DNA of 64,000 bases from Rhizobium sp. ZPR4 (GTDB lineage: Bacteria > Pseudomonadota > Alphaproteobacteria > Rhizobiales > Rhizobiaceae). The stretch is taken from contig NZ_CP157972.1 of NCBI RefSeq assembly GCF_040215725.1, positions 100,439 to 164,438 of the forward strand. Direction: 5' to 3'. Below the pieces are notes generated by a model that saw only the letters and a list, made by a program, of their open reading frames with translations, searched no databases and had not been told where the DNA came from. This document shows positions 1-8,487 of the stretch, in pieces (position 1 is the stretch's first letter; each line of letters opens with the position of its first letter). A program made the position numbers and the translations under genes.

Positions 1-2
1 AC

Positions 3-290
3 AGCTTCATCATGTACCGATGGGGCGATCATCGCGAGCCGGTTCGCATCGCCAACATCGACGCGCCTCTGATCAATGCAAAATGTATCCGTGAGCAGGC
101 AAGCGCGCAGCTCGCGATCGACCGGCTCGCCCAATACCTTTATCAGGCGACCTTCACTATGGCGCGGCTTTATACGGATCGCTCCGGAACCATCGCATTT
201 GTCTCGGCCAACAGATGGGATCTCGGCCACATGCTCTCGCGTGATCGCGTCGTATGGCCGTGGGAGCCGAGGCACCGCTCGTGGTGCTAA
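3..290 (+). CDS. Thermonuclease (SNase)-like protein, 5' end outside window
   Basis: The frame is open from the first bases of the window, so the gene starts to the left and only about 95 C-terminal residues are present. The run VRIANIDAP is the conserved SNase strand around the first catalytic arginine, and the preceding SFIMYRWG fits the stretch just after the usual DGD motif. The second half (TDRSGTIAFVSANRWDLGHML) corresponds to the part of the fold that normally carries the DRYGR-like loop, which here is weakly conserved. It probably belongs to the small staphylococcal-nuclease-like proteins common in Rhizobiales. The catalytic residues cannot all be judged from the fragment. A second SNase-type gene lies at 46.5-47.4 kb. 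Confidence 0.6.
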   Translation, partial: SFIMYRWGDHREPVRIANIDAPLINAKCIREQASAQLAIDRLAQYLYQATFTMARLYTDRSGTIAFVSANRWDLGHMLSRDRVVWPWEPRHRSWC

Positions 291-351
291 TTGGAGGAGG
301 AAAGGCGTCGTAGTGCCCTGTCACGACTCACTATATTGAGCCCGTTTAAAT

Positions 352-1150
352 ATGCTCAAAACCAAGACAACCCCAAGAAATTCTAACCAGCATCAGCGCA
401 AACGTGTACAGAGCCCAAGCGACAATGGGGCCGATTCTCGCGTCTTTCTCTTCAAAGAACATTACGAGAGAGTAATACGGATTGCGGCGGATCACGAGCA
501 GCGCTTCCCAATCCTGCTAGGTCTACTCATCGCCGATTATTTCGAGATCGTGGATAGCCAGATGGAAGTCCATGAGCTTCATCAATGGTGGGCACAAGCG
601 CCAGGAGAAGATTTGGTCGAACCAGCTGTCTTTATTCCGAAGATGCAATTTCGAAAGATCGCGCATGGCGCAAGACTTGGAGGAGCGCATCCCCATCCTG
701 CTTGGGAGGCTAGTGGTTGACTATTTCGAGGCCGTTGACAGTGGCCTAATGGAAATCGGGCTGCCGACACCGCCGGTTCGGCCGCCACTGGAGCCGACTG
801 AGCTCGCGAGGCTATGTGAGGTCGTGTCGTGATCACGCGTTCCAGGCGAAGCGGGCGCGCACCGGTTTCGCCAAATTGCTCTGCTGACGACGCTTGCTCG
901 AGCGGGTGAGCGTGGCAGCAAGCCGACGGCGTCAGGTATCGCGCGCATTGTTGACTTCCACACATCCCAGATTGATCTCATGGCGCGACTCCTGGAAAGG
1001 CGAGGCGTAATCGACCGTGTTCACACGCCGTCGATCCGTCCAGGTGTTTTTGGAAAGGTGCTGTACATCAAGTCCGATGCCATTGAAGCGCTCAACAACG
1101 CCCATATTCTGTCGGCGGGCGCTCCCATCGACGTTCGAGAGCCTGAATAG
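352..1150 (+). pseudogene. Decayed paralogue of the hypothetical gene at 1415-2017
   Basis: Translation in pieces matches the intact protein encoded at 1415-2017. The first part (352 to about 570) gives a frame ending in FPILLGLLIADYFEIVDS. A second, partly overlapping copy of the N-terminal region then begins (WWAQAPGEDLVEPAVFIPK) and shifts frame near 665-670 into QDLEERIPILLGRLVVDYFEAVDSG. At 830-832 a TGA replaces the tryptophan codon found at the same point in the intact copy (CDLILWSRF there, CEVVS-stop-SRV here). Reading past that stop stays in frame to the TAG at 1148-1150 and keeps close similarity (GAHRFRQIALLTTLAR, KPTASGIARIVD). The locus therefore holds a partial internal duplication, a frameshift and a nonsense mutation. 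It is not expected to make a full protein. Confidence 0.8.
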
Positions 1151-1414
1151 TTTTCGGCCCTCGACGGCCATAAGGTAGTTGTACTAACTGGCGCTCAAGG
1201 GATCCACCATGAGTTGAACTCTGTTGGTTGGTGGACTAATCGTCAAATTTAGCTTTATAACGGATTGCCACGAGCGTTTCTGAAATGTTCAGCTTGGCAA
1301 AATGAAGGAATCTTGCCTACTAATGCATCGTGCCATTGCAACAACGAGCGCGGGATCGTGCCAGTTTCATCGGTCGCAATGTCAATGCAATAGAGCTGTC
1401 GGTGTACTGGGAAA

Positions 1415-2017
1415 ATGACGTCAGAAGATAAAAAGGAACCGAGTCGCTGGTGGGAGCGCGAACATGACGCCAATCTTACCGAAACTCGTATTTTCATATC
1501 GACCGAGCAGTATCAAAGAATCGCCCGAATCGCGACCGATTTGGAAGAGCGCATACCCATAGTGCTCGGAAAGCTCATTGCCGATTATTTTGATGCTGTC
1601 GAAAACGGCCAAAACCAAATAACGCTACCAACTCCCACATTTAGGCCTGCGCTCGAGACAACCAGCCTTACAGAACTCTGTGACCTTATTCTATGGTCGC
1701 GCTTCCCTGGTGAAACAGGCGCCCATCGTTTCCGCCAGGTTGCTCTGCTGACAACGATTGCTCGTGAGCAGGAGCGCGGCAAAAAGCCGACAGCATCAAG
1801 CATCGCGCGCATTGTTGACTCCCACTCATCCCAGATCGACTTGATGACGCGTCTGCTCGAAAAACGTGGTGTTCTCGATCGTGTTCATACGCCTTCAATC
1901 CGACCAGGTGTACACTTTGGAAAGGTACTGTACATCAGGTCCGATGCTGCTGAAAATCTGAAGAAGGTTCATATTGCGGAGACCAACTCTCCCGTTGAGG
2001 TGCAAGAGGCCGAGTAG
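1415..2017 (+). CDS. Hypothetical winged-helix-like protein
   Basis: A 200-residue protein of a family I cannot name. An N-terminal segment (ETRIFISTEQYQRIARIATDLEE, residues about 24-46) is followed by a helix (PIVLGKLIADYFDAVENG). The C-terminal half (KKPTASSIARIVDSHSSQIDLMTRLLEKRGVLDRV, about 125-160) has the helical pattern of a winged-helix DNA-binding domain of MarR type, ending in a short beta wing (GKVLYIRSD). A regulatory role is an inference only. A decayed second copy lies directly upstream at 352-1150, so the gene was duplicated in tandem. The ATG at 1415 has only a weak ribosome binding site (GGGA very close). Confidence 0.6.
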   Translation: MTSEDKKEPSRWWEREHDANLTETRIFISTEQYQRIARIATDLEERIPIVLGKLIADYFDAVENGQNQITLPTPTFRPALETTSLTELCDLILWSRFPGETGAHRFRQVALLTTIAREQERGKKPTASSIARIVDSHSSQIDLMTRLLEKRGVLDRVHTPSIRPGVHFGKVLYIRSDAAENLKKVHIAETNSPVEVQEAE

Positions 2018-2018
2018 C

Positions 2019-2363
2019 CTACAGCTTTTTTGCCGTTCCGCTCTCATTCTGAAATTCGAGACCATCGTCGTCTCCCAACGACGTTTTCTCAACTCTGATC
2101 GCATAGCCCCAGCCGTATCCGCCTGGCCTCTTCAGCTCATCAACTTCATCAATCACGCCCGTAATCTGCTTGCCTTCCATGAAGCACTCAGCCGCATATT
2201 CTGCAAATGTTGCGTATCTACCCAGCTCGCGAGCGAATTCGTCCAGCAGGAAGCCTATGTGGCTAAGTTGGCTGCGGCCCCTATATTCCAATTCGCGCTC
2301 AATAACCTTACCCAACATGAGCCTCTCATTTTGGTTAGTTTCTAAAAGCTTCAGCGCTATCAT
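2019..2363 (-). CDS. Hypothetical protein, 114 aa
   Basis: Not recognised. It is soluble, with no signal peptide or membrane segment. The N-terminal two thirds are predicted helical (LLDEFARELGRYATFAEYAAECFMEG). It ends in a short segment rich in Gly, Tyr and Trp (PGGYGWGYAIRVEKTS). It converges with the hypothetical gene at 1415-2017 and its stop lies 2 bp beyond that gene's stop. Amino-acid composition favours this strand over the overlapping plus-strand frame, which is basic and low in acidic residues. Confidence 0.5.
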   Translation of the reverse strand: MIALKLLETNQNERLMLGKVIERELEYRGRSQLSHIGFLLDEFARELGRYATFAEYAAECFMEGKQITGVIDEVDELKRPGGYGWGYAIRVEKTSLGDDDGLEFQNESGTAKKL

Positions 2364-2529
2364 GTGTCATACATCATGATGCGCTCAGTTTTCCTTGTTA
2401 TCTTTTCGTTCGACGCTTATAAAGACTTATCGCCTAGTCCTGAAAATTGCATATCACGCGAATATGTTCGGGATGCGCGATAAGGTTTAACTCATATGTC
2501 TGAACTTGTCCAGCCGAGGGAACTTAAAC

Positions 2530-3399
2530 GTGGTTACACGGGAAACCATTGATCAACAGGCAAACACTCATGAGGCGCGCAATCAGCCAGCAGATGATGA
2601 AGGCACTTTGGCAGCCCAATGTATCGCGGCACTTCTCTTGCGACACGGCATTCCCAAATATCGCCACGCGGTCACTGTATCGGAGGTGTTGGGTCTCTCT
2701 TACTCTGCCGGTAATCGGCGTCTCACGATGAACGCCTCCTGGTCTTTAGAGGAGCTCAAGCGCGTCGCCGAGCACTTCAACGAAACCCTGCCCGAATTGG
2801 TATCGCTTGCAAAAGCAGATTCGATGGTGGATGCGACCGCCGTGATGAACAATCATATCATTGCCTGCAAGATTCGACTTGGTGGCCCTGTCGCTCAAGC
2901 TGCCGTTGGCACACTTATAGCGATCGAAGTCGAGGGTGCTTGGCGAGTGATTCCAGCAGACGGAAAGTCAGTGAGCCACGCTCTCGCGGTCACTCGAATG
3001 GTGGCTGAGCCGGTGACGCCTTCCCGCCGGGTTGCTGTTCTGGACGATCATGACGACACTGCCCAATCTATTGCACGTCATATTCAGATCGCAGGCTTTG
3101 AGGCCGTTACCTTCTCCCGGCTAAAAAACCTGGAGGATACGGACTATGACGCCTACGTGCTCGATTGGATCATTGAAGCTGATTCCCGGCGTCAAACGGC
3201 GTTTGAACTCATCCAGAATATCAGGGCGAGAAACGCGTTCTGCCCGATCTTTGTGTTAACCGGACAGATCGCTAATGGAGGCGCCGACGAACAGCATATC
3301 GCCTCGGCGATGACGACCTATAATCTCAAATACTTTCAGAAGCCTCTGAGCATACCCATTTTGATTTCAGCACTCAATTCCAGCTTCAAGGCCGCATGA
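2530..3399 (+). CDS. Response regulator with N-terminal HTH-like domain
   Basis: The C-terminal 120 residues form a canonical receiver domain: VAVLDDHDD gives the acidic pair, YVLDWIIE carries the phospho-acceptor aspartate, FVLTGQ the conserved Thr, and FQKPL the Lys. The N-terminal part (HGIPKYRHAVTVSEVLGLSYSAGNRRL followed by WSLEELKRVAEHFNETLPELV) resembles a helix-turn-helix of the type fused to such receivers. A GTG start at 2530 is chosen because a GAGGG sits about 10 bases upstream; an in-frame TTG at 2506 has no such site. The gene ends tail-to-tail with the hybrid kinase gene, overlapping its 3' end by 14 bp. It is the likely cognate partner of that kinase, by analogy with similar kinase/regulator/oxidoreductase-like loci in alphaproteobacteria. 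Confidence 0.75.
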   Translation: MVTRETIDQQANTHEARNQPADDEGTLAAQCIAALLLRHGIPKYRHAVTVSEVLGLSYSAGNRRLTMNASWSLEELKRVAEHFNETLPELVSLAKADSMVDATAVMNNHIIACKIRLGGPVAQAAVGTLIAIEVEGAWRVIPADGKSVSHALAVTRMVAEPVTPSRRVAVLDDHDDTAQSIARHIQIAGFEAVTFSRLKNLEDTDYDAYVLDWIIEADSRRQTAFELIQNIRARNAFCPIFVLTGQIANGGADEQHIASAMTTYNLKYFQKPLSIPILISALNSSFKAA

Positions 3400-5101
3400 C
3401 GGCCATAAGTTGATGATTGGTTGGCTTCGCCAGTATCTTATCAAAGTTTGCGTCGCCGTTTTCGCCTCGATCGCTTGTCATCGACAAGCCGATCACTTTC
3501 ATTCTTCTGTCGGGATACAATTTCCTGATCTGTGCAGCGAGCCCGGAAGCAGTTATTATGGGTATGTCGAGATCAATGAATATTGCCGCGTAGGAATGTG
3601 CTGCGGCAAAGTTGAGCGCCATTATCCCGGATTCTGCTATATCCGGTAAATATCCGTCGCTCCTGAAGACGGATGCAAAAGTCTCAAGCGATCCCAATTG
3701 GCCACCAACTAGCAGTACGCGGCGTGATGTCATACGGGGATTCTGTCTCTGCAGATCGTCAACGGAAACTACCGGAACCGTCAGCTCGAAAAGGCTACCC
3801 TTCGGTTGGTTCGGGCTGATCGTCATCCGAGCGCCCAGTTGCACCAACAACGTCTGAACCACTGACAGGCCAATCCCACGTCCGTTCCCGAGACTATAAA
3901 GCCCTCTTACCTGACCGTCGCCTTCGAGGGTCCTCTGCGGCAAACCCGGTCCCGTATCGGATATCAAGATAGTGATTTGCTTACTCTCCGGCCGGTACCG
4001 GCCGAGTTCAACCAACACCATTCCGTCTTGTGTATATTTTACCGCGTTAGAAATTAGATTATGCAAGATTTGCGCGAGCCGTTCACCGTCCGCCGAGACG
4101 AAAATAGCTTCATCCTGGACGATCAAATCGAGGGTGAGCCCCTTTGATTCCCCCATCATCCGATAATCCGTTACGACTTCTTTCACGAGCTCAACGGCGT
4201 CAAAAATTTTCGGTTGGGTCTCGATATAGCCGTTCTTACTGCGGGCCAGCGTGAGAATATCGCGCAATTGTACGGTCAGGCTGTTTGCTGCCCTCCGAAT
4301 GCGGTTAGTCAGTTGACCTCTACTTGCGACCTCTTGTGGGTGTTCCAAGAGTTCCAGGGCCGAAACAATCGATTGGAGCGGAGTCCTAAGCTCGTGGCTG
4401 ATCATGGCCAGGAATTCGATTTTTTCCTTTACCGCAGCTTCCTCGGCGGCGACCGCCTGGGCTTCCCTTAACGCACGCGCGCGATACCGCAGTGCGAGTA
4501 CGATCAGCGAAACCAACGCGCAAACCAACAGTGCGACGACGACAGTGATGATCTTGGCTGCGCCTGCAATCTCTCTCGCTGCTTTCTCTTTCTGTAAACC
4601 ATCCCGACTTCGGATCATGTTTGACAGTCTCAGCAGCGTGTCGTTTGCTTCCGCCAACCTTGCCGACAAATTTTGAGCGGTCTCGCGCGACAGATTCCCG
4701 TTTAGTGGCGGCAGCACCTCGTTTGCAAGGTCTCGCAAGGACGGCATTACACCTGCGATCTCAGGAATGCGCATATACAATCCGTTCAGTTCCGAAGGCT
4801 GCACAACAATATTCAAGCTCGAGATGAGAACATCAATATCCAAGGACACCGTCTCGCGATCGACCTGCGCACCCGCGGCGATTAACCTCATATCGGTTTC
4901 GAGAATAAGTGCACCGCGTTGGGCTTGAGACAGCGGCCAATATGAATAAAATGGGTCGTTGTTGCCCATGCCCGTCGCGGGCAGATAGCGAAGTTCGAAG
5001 GCGCTCCACGCCATTATCATTGCCCACGCAACAACGATGATGCTCACGGGTATGCCGACCCAGGCCAAGTACGAGAGTTTCACTCGACGGTGATCCTGCA
5101 T
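3386..5101 (-). CDS. Membrane hybrid sensor histidine kinase
   Basis: A 571-residue two-component sensor. It has two membrane segments (about 13-34 and 183-205) bracketing a helical periplasmic domain of about 150 residues. A HisKA domain follows with H236 in the box FLAMISHELRTP. The HATPase domain shows an N box (HNLISNAVKYT), a G1 box (ISDTGPGLP) and a GIGLSVV G2 box. The last 110 residues are receiver-like (FIDLDIP with an aspartate, LAKPTN with the lysine). However, the usual acidic pair after strand 1 is replaced by glycines (VLLVGGQ), so this receiver may not bind Mg2+ or be phosphorylated normally. The gene overlaps the upstream exported-protein gene by 22 bp, so the two are probably co-transcribed and functionally linked. 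Confidence 0.85.
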   Translation of the reverse strand: MQDHRRVKLSYLAWVGIPVSIIVVAWAMIMAWSAFELRYLPATGMGNNDPFYSYWPLSQAQRGALILETDMRLIAAGAQVDRETVSLDIDVLISSLNIVVQPSELNGLYMRIPEIAGVMPSLRDLANEVLPPLNGNLSRETAQNLSARLAEANDTLLRLSNMIRSRDGLQKEKAAREIAGAAKIITVVVALLVCALVSLIVLALRYRARALREAQAVAAEEAAVKEKIEFLAMISHELRTPLQSIVSALELLEHPQEVASRGQLTNRIRRAANSLTVQLRDILTLARSKNGYIETQPKIFDAVELVKEVVTDYRMMGESKGLTLDLIVQDEAIFVSADGERLAQILHNLISNAVKYTQDGMVLVELGRYRPESKQITILISDTGPGLPQRTLEGDGQVRGLYSLGNGRGIGLSVVQTLLVQLGARMTISPNQPKGSLFELTVPVVSVDDLQRQNPRMTSRRVLLVGGQLGSLETFASVFRSDGYLPDIAESGIMALNFAAAHSYAAIFIDLDIPIITASGLAAQIRKLYPDRRMKVIGLSMTSDRGENGDANFDKILAKPTNHQLMAVMRP

Positions 5102-5601
5102 AGTTGCCAGACCATCTGCGACACCGGTGTTGACACACTGAGCACTTCCGGGTGCGAGTCGACTGGATAGACAGAGAAGATCGGTCCGAAGTCTCGTCGC
5201 GTTAAATCTTGTCCGTTTCGGCTAGTTGCTAAGATCATGCCGTATTTTTCGGCAAAGCCGCGGTCGACTGCAATCGTAAATTCGTCTAGGGCGCTTAATT
5301 CCAAACTCGCCCCCTGCGCTCCGACCCTCTCCAGCACACTCTTCAAAGTTGGTCCTGCGAACTGCGCACTCATAGTCCAAGGTGTTCTCGTCAATATGCT
5401 CGTAGCCGGCAATGTCCGAAACTCTTGCTCGGACATTTCGTATGTATGATCCGAGGTGTTTGTTACGCTGATGTTTCCAGCAATTGTCAAAAACCCGCCT
5501 TTCTTGCATTGAGCATCGCCGGTGATAGACGATGCTGTCGCATTCGAGGCGCTGAGTATGCCTATTATCGCTGCTAAGAGAATTACCGGCCGGCTCAGCA
5601 T
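5080..5601 (-). CDS. Exported molybdopterin-oxidoreductase-like protein
   Basis: 173 residues beginning with a clear signal peptide (MLSRPVILLAAIIGILSASNATA), so the product is periplasmic. The rest follows the pattern of the sulfite-oxidase-type molybdopterin-binding fold: FLTIAGNISVTN, a LPATSILTRTPWT block, FAGPTLKSVLERVGA, and GPIFSVYP near the end. No conserved Mo-ligating cysteine is visible at the usual place, so it may be a non-catalytic sensor or cofactor-binding partner. Its 3' end overlaps the start of the hybrid kinase by 22 bp, which suggests that it senses something periplasmic for that kinase. The role is inferred from context. Confidence 0.6.
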   Translation of the reverse strand: MLSRPVILLAAIIGILSASNATASSITGDAQCKKGGFLTIAGNISVTNTSDHTYEMSEQEFRTLPATSILTRTPWTMSAQFAGPTLKSVLERVGAQGASLELSALDEFTIAVDRGFAEKYGMILATSRNGQDLTRRDFGPIFSVYPVDSHPEVLSVSTPVSQMVWQLCRITVE

Positions 5602-5628
5602 TCAGCTCCCCTGTTCCTGTGCGAAAAA

Positions 5629-6294
5629 CTATGACAAGCTTGGCTGGATTTGCAAATACCCTGTGTCGTCCTTCGATAGGGGCCGTTCTGGCCAAATCGC
5701 CTTATAGGCATTTACAAGTCCTGGAGCGACATCCTTGAAGCTGACATATCGGCTACCGATGCTTCCGGAGAATGGAACTCGAGCTAGAAGACAAACGACA
5801 GGAATGGTCCCGGCGATATCGCGCCGAAGGATCTCAGGCACAGCCCCAATGGAGATAGCGAGGCGGTACAAGGCCCCTGGCGGAAATGGACGGATGTGCG
5901 TGGGATCGTCCCAGAATGAGTCGAAGCCATGTGCTTCGACATCGTCATCAGACTTCTTAAAAGCCGAAAGCTCACTCGGTGCCTCGATGTAAATGCGGCC
6001 TCCTGGACGAGTAATGCGCGCGAGCTCGACAGCGAAGCCCACTGGGTCGAGGAGATGTTCGATCACGTGAGAGGCGATGGTTAGGTCAGCACTATCGTCT
6101 TCGAGATGAATTTTATGGCCGTCCATTGTGTGAAAAGATGCCCCAGTCGGACGCCCTGGCGGCTCGACTCGGTCTATGCCGATATAGCTATGCTGATGCT
6201 CGTGGCAAAGTTTAGCGAGATTCCAGCCAAAGCAGCCGATATCTGCCACGATTTGAGACCGTTTGGCGCTAAGCAGTTCCCGAATTTCGGACAA
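5629..6294 (-). CDS. Class I SAM-dependent methyltransferase
   Basis: A Rossmann-type methyltransferase of 221 residues. VADIGCFGWNLAKLC is the SAM-binding motif I, YIGIDRVEPP motif II, and ADLTIASHVIEHLLDP motif IV (UbiE/Methyltransf_11 style), followed by ITRPGGRIYIEAPSE. The substrate is unknown. The best start is TTG at 6292-6294 (reading MSEIREL), with a GGTGG just upstream; no ATG is available in frame. It is divergent from the double-glycine peptide gene and lies 27 bp upstream of the exported molybdopterin-like gene on the same strand. Confidence 0.75.
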   Translation of the reverse strand: MSEIRELLSAKRSQIVADIGCFGWNLAKLCHEHQHSYIGIDRVEPPGRPTGASFHTMDGHKIHLEDDSADLTIASHVIEHLLDPVGFAVELARITRPGGRIYIEAPSELSAFKKSDDDVEAHGFDSFWDDPTHIRPFPPGALYRLAISIGAVPEILRRDIAGTIPVVCLLARVPFSGSIGSRYVSFKDVAPGLVNAYKAIWPERPLSKDDTGYLQIQPSLS

Positions 6295-6421
6295 TTTCCA
6301 CCTCTTATGACAACGCTTCTATTCTCGCACTAAGCGATCGTTTTGGCTGCAAGGCCGCAATCAATCCACGCTATATCCGCTCTAATAAGCTAAATGCGCT
6401 AAAGTGTAGTCAAGTCAAGGG

Positions 6422-6450
6422 TTGACTTTGAACGCAATGCTTGTACCAAT
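6422..6450 (+). promoter_or_regulatory. Possible promoter of the peptide-export cassette
   Basis: TTGACT at 6422-6427 is followed after 16-17 bases by a weak -10 candidate (TACCAA/ACCAAT). It lies about 80 bp before the ATG of the peptide precursor in a 235-bp spacer that separates it from the divergent methyltransferase. The -35 is good and the -10 poor, so an activator may be needed. Confidence 0.3.
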
Positions 6451-6529
6451 GCGCTGGTTGTGGGTTGGTAGGCGCCTCAACCTACAACGTTAGATTTTCC
6501 TAGTTGCTTGATAATATGTGGAGATATCA

Positions 6530-6907
6530 ATGCGTGAGCTTTCAATGCGCGAAATGGGTTCAATCTTTGGCGGCGAAATGGGAGGTGGCGGCGCCGCGAG
6601 TGGTAGTGGGGGTGGCAGCTCAAGCGGTAGCGATCGCGGCGGCGGCAGCAACAATGGTAGCAGCGGCGGCGGGAATGGTAGCGGGGGTACGCAATATGCA
6701 GGCACAACTCCGCTCGGTGTACCGCTCGTTGTCAATCCACAAACAGGCCAGATACAGCAAAGCACCTGGTCGACTGTGTTTAAGGGATTGACCTATGCCC
6801 AAGCCCAAGCAATCGCTGCAAAAGATCCGGTGTTCAGCACGGAATGGAACCATGATGGTCAGCCCTCGAGCAATGGCAGCGGCCGGGGAACGAGCGGCGG
6901 CCGATAA
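6530..6907 (+). CDS. Double-glycine-leader, glycine-rich secreted peptide precursor
   Basis: 125 residues. The N-terminus MRELSMREMGSIFGG fits the bacteriocin-type double-glycine leader position by position: Leu -12, Ser -11, Glu -8, hydrophobic -7, Ile -4, Gly -2, Gly -1. The predicted 110-residue core has a flexible Gly/Ser/Asn stretch (to about residue 58). A more ordered tail follows (TTPLGVPLVVNPQTG, STVFKGLTYAQAQAIAAKDP) with a Gly/Ser/Arg C-terminus. There is no cysteine, so disulfides and lanthionines are excluded. The ATG at 6530 is preferred because GGAG lies 6 bases upstream; a GTG at 6518 would overlap that site. The next two genes encode a HlyD adaptor and a C39-peptidase exporter, so the peptide is very probably cleaved after Gly15 and exported. 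Antibacterial activity is an inference. Confidence 0.75.
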   Translation: MRELSMREMGSIFGGEMGGGGAASGSGGGSSSGSDRGGGSNNGSSGGGNGSGGTQYAGTTPLGVPLVVNPQTGQIQQSTWSTVFKGLTYAQAQAIAAKDPVFSTEWNHDGQPSSNGSGRGTSGGR

Positions 6908-7197
6908 CGGCGGCGACAACCACCTCTATTGTTGAACTGGTCCCTCAGATGCTCTTTCCTGAGAATGCAGCATCTGGGGGATTGTCGTAGGCGATTTGTG
7001 CAAAGAAAGCCCGCTGGCGCGTCGGAAATCAACCACATGCATTGTTGGCGCGCTGAGCGATGAAAAGTATCCGTTTCGTTTTCCCTGGAAAATGCTGAGT
7101 TTTCTTAATGTCGGTTCAATTCCATAGCGCTTTTCGTTCACGATCCGGCGGTGCTGAGCGGAAAATGCGACAAGTTCGCGTATTCGGATAGAACGGC

Positions 7198-8487
7198 ATG
7201 GATTCACTTTTGCTTTTCCGCCGTGAAGCCATTGATGCGCGACGCCACCAATGGATGGGCCGGCCACTATTGGTGCAGCCGGTATCCGTAACAGTAGTGG
7301 CCGTTATCAGCATCATTATCGTCGCTCTCGTAGTCGGCGTGATTGTATTCGGCCGATACACCAACCGGGTCAGGGTCAGCGGCACAATCGTGCCGGGCGC
7401 GGGAGTGACAGAGGTTTTTTCTCGCCAGCCAGGTCACATCATTAGCGGCATCGGTGAAGAAGGGACCACCGTAAAGCAGGGCGACGTTCTCTACACCGTC
7501 AGTCTGGACGACGTTAGCTCGATGGGCGAAACAGCATCGTTGGTGGAGAAGCAACTCCGAATCCAAAGAGAGACGCTCATCACCGCTTTGACCGAGCGCG
7601 CGCGACTGGACGCAATTGACAAGGATGGATTGGGTACTCAGGAAAGCCAGCTTGGACAGGAGCTTGACAGACTGCACGAGCAGATAGCGACAACTTCCGA
7701 GTATGTTGAACTACTGAAAGGGCTCGCTTCAAAATACCGCTCTCTTACTGATCGAGGCGTAACGGCAGAACGTGAGTTCGAAGCGCGTGAGGAAACGTAC
7801 AAAGATAACCAACGACAATTGCAGAGCCTGAGGCGCCAGGAAGTGCAACTGCTCGCACAACGCTCGGAAGTTCAAACAAAGCTATTGGGCTTCGATACCA
7901 ACGCTGCCTTGGCAATAGGCGAGCTTCGGCAGAGGATTGCGGTTATAGAACAGCAACTTGCTGAAGGTGCGGCCCGCCACTCCATAGACATTGTTGCACC
8001 GCGTGACGGCACTTTGACGGCGGTTATTGCCAAACCGGGCCAGATGATCATAGCCGGGGCGCCTCTTGTTTCCATTCTGCCGGCCGACAGCACACTTGAA
8101 GTACAACTCTGGGCGCCTAGCAGCGCCGTCGGCTTTGTTAAAGAAGGCAACAAGGTCCTAATGCGATATGCCGCGTTCCCTTATCAGAAATTTGGCCAAT
8201 ACACTGGTGTCGTTACTAAAATTTCGCGTGTGACGATAAAGTCCCAAGACGGAACGGAACAAGGCGATGCTGCCGCGCAGGCTCAGAGAACAGCATCTTA
8301 TCGAATTTCCGTTCGTCCTGACAGCCAGAATGTTATCGCATACGGCAAGCGGGAGCCGCTGCGCGCAGGTATGGCGGTGGAAGCCGAATTGATGCTGGAC
8401 ACCCGCCCGCTTTACCAATGGATTCTGGAACCCCTCTATAGTCTTCGCGGGTTCCCTGACACACATAAGGGCGGTAATTTTCAGTGA
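7198..8487 (+). CDS. HlyD-family periplasmic adaptor (peptide export)
   Basis: 429 residues. A short cytoplasmic N-terminus is followed by one membrane helix (about 28-50, VTVVAVISIIIVALVVGVIV). A lipoyl-like half motif (GHIISGIGEEGTTVKQGDVLYTV) comes next, then a long coiled coil (about 110-245) and the second lipoyl/barrel part (HSIDIVAPRDGTLTAVIAKPGQMIIAGAPLVSILP). This is the standard plan of adaptors that bridge an inner-membrane ABC exporter to a TolC-type outer-membrane channel; no TolC gene is visible nearby. Its TGA overlaps the GTG start of the exporter by 4 bp, so translation is coupled. Confidence 0.85.
   Translation: MDSLLLFRREAIDARRHQWMGRPLLVQPVSVTVVAVISIIIVALVVGVIVFGRYTNRVRVSGTIVPGAGVTEVFSRQPGHIISGIGEEGTTVKQGDVLYTVSLDDVSSMGETASLVEKQLRIQRETLITALTERARLDAIDKDGLGTQESQLGQELDRLHEQIATTSEYVELLKGLASKYRSLTDRGVTAEREFEAREETYKDNQRQLQSLRRQEVQLLAQRSEVQTKLLGFDTNAALAIGELRQRIAVIEQQLAEGAARHSIDIVAPRDGTLTAVIAKPGQMIIAGAPLVSILPADSTLEVQLWAPSSAVGFVKEGNKVLMRYAAFPYQKFGQYTGVVTKISRVTIKSQDGTEQGDAAAQAQRTASYRISVRPDSQNVIAYGKREPLRAGMAVEAELMLDTRPLYQWILEPLYSLRGFPDTHKGGNFQ

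Noticed and set aside
6620..6919. Alanine-rich minus-strand frames opposite the glycine-rich peptide
   Set aside because: They mirror the GGC/AGC codon repeats of the real gene and have no ribosome binding site.
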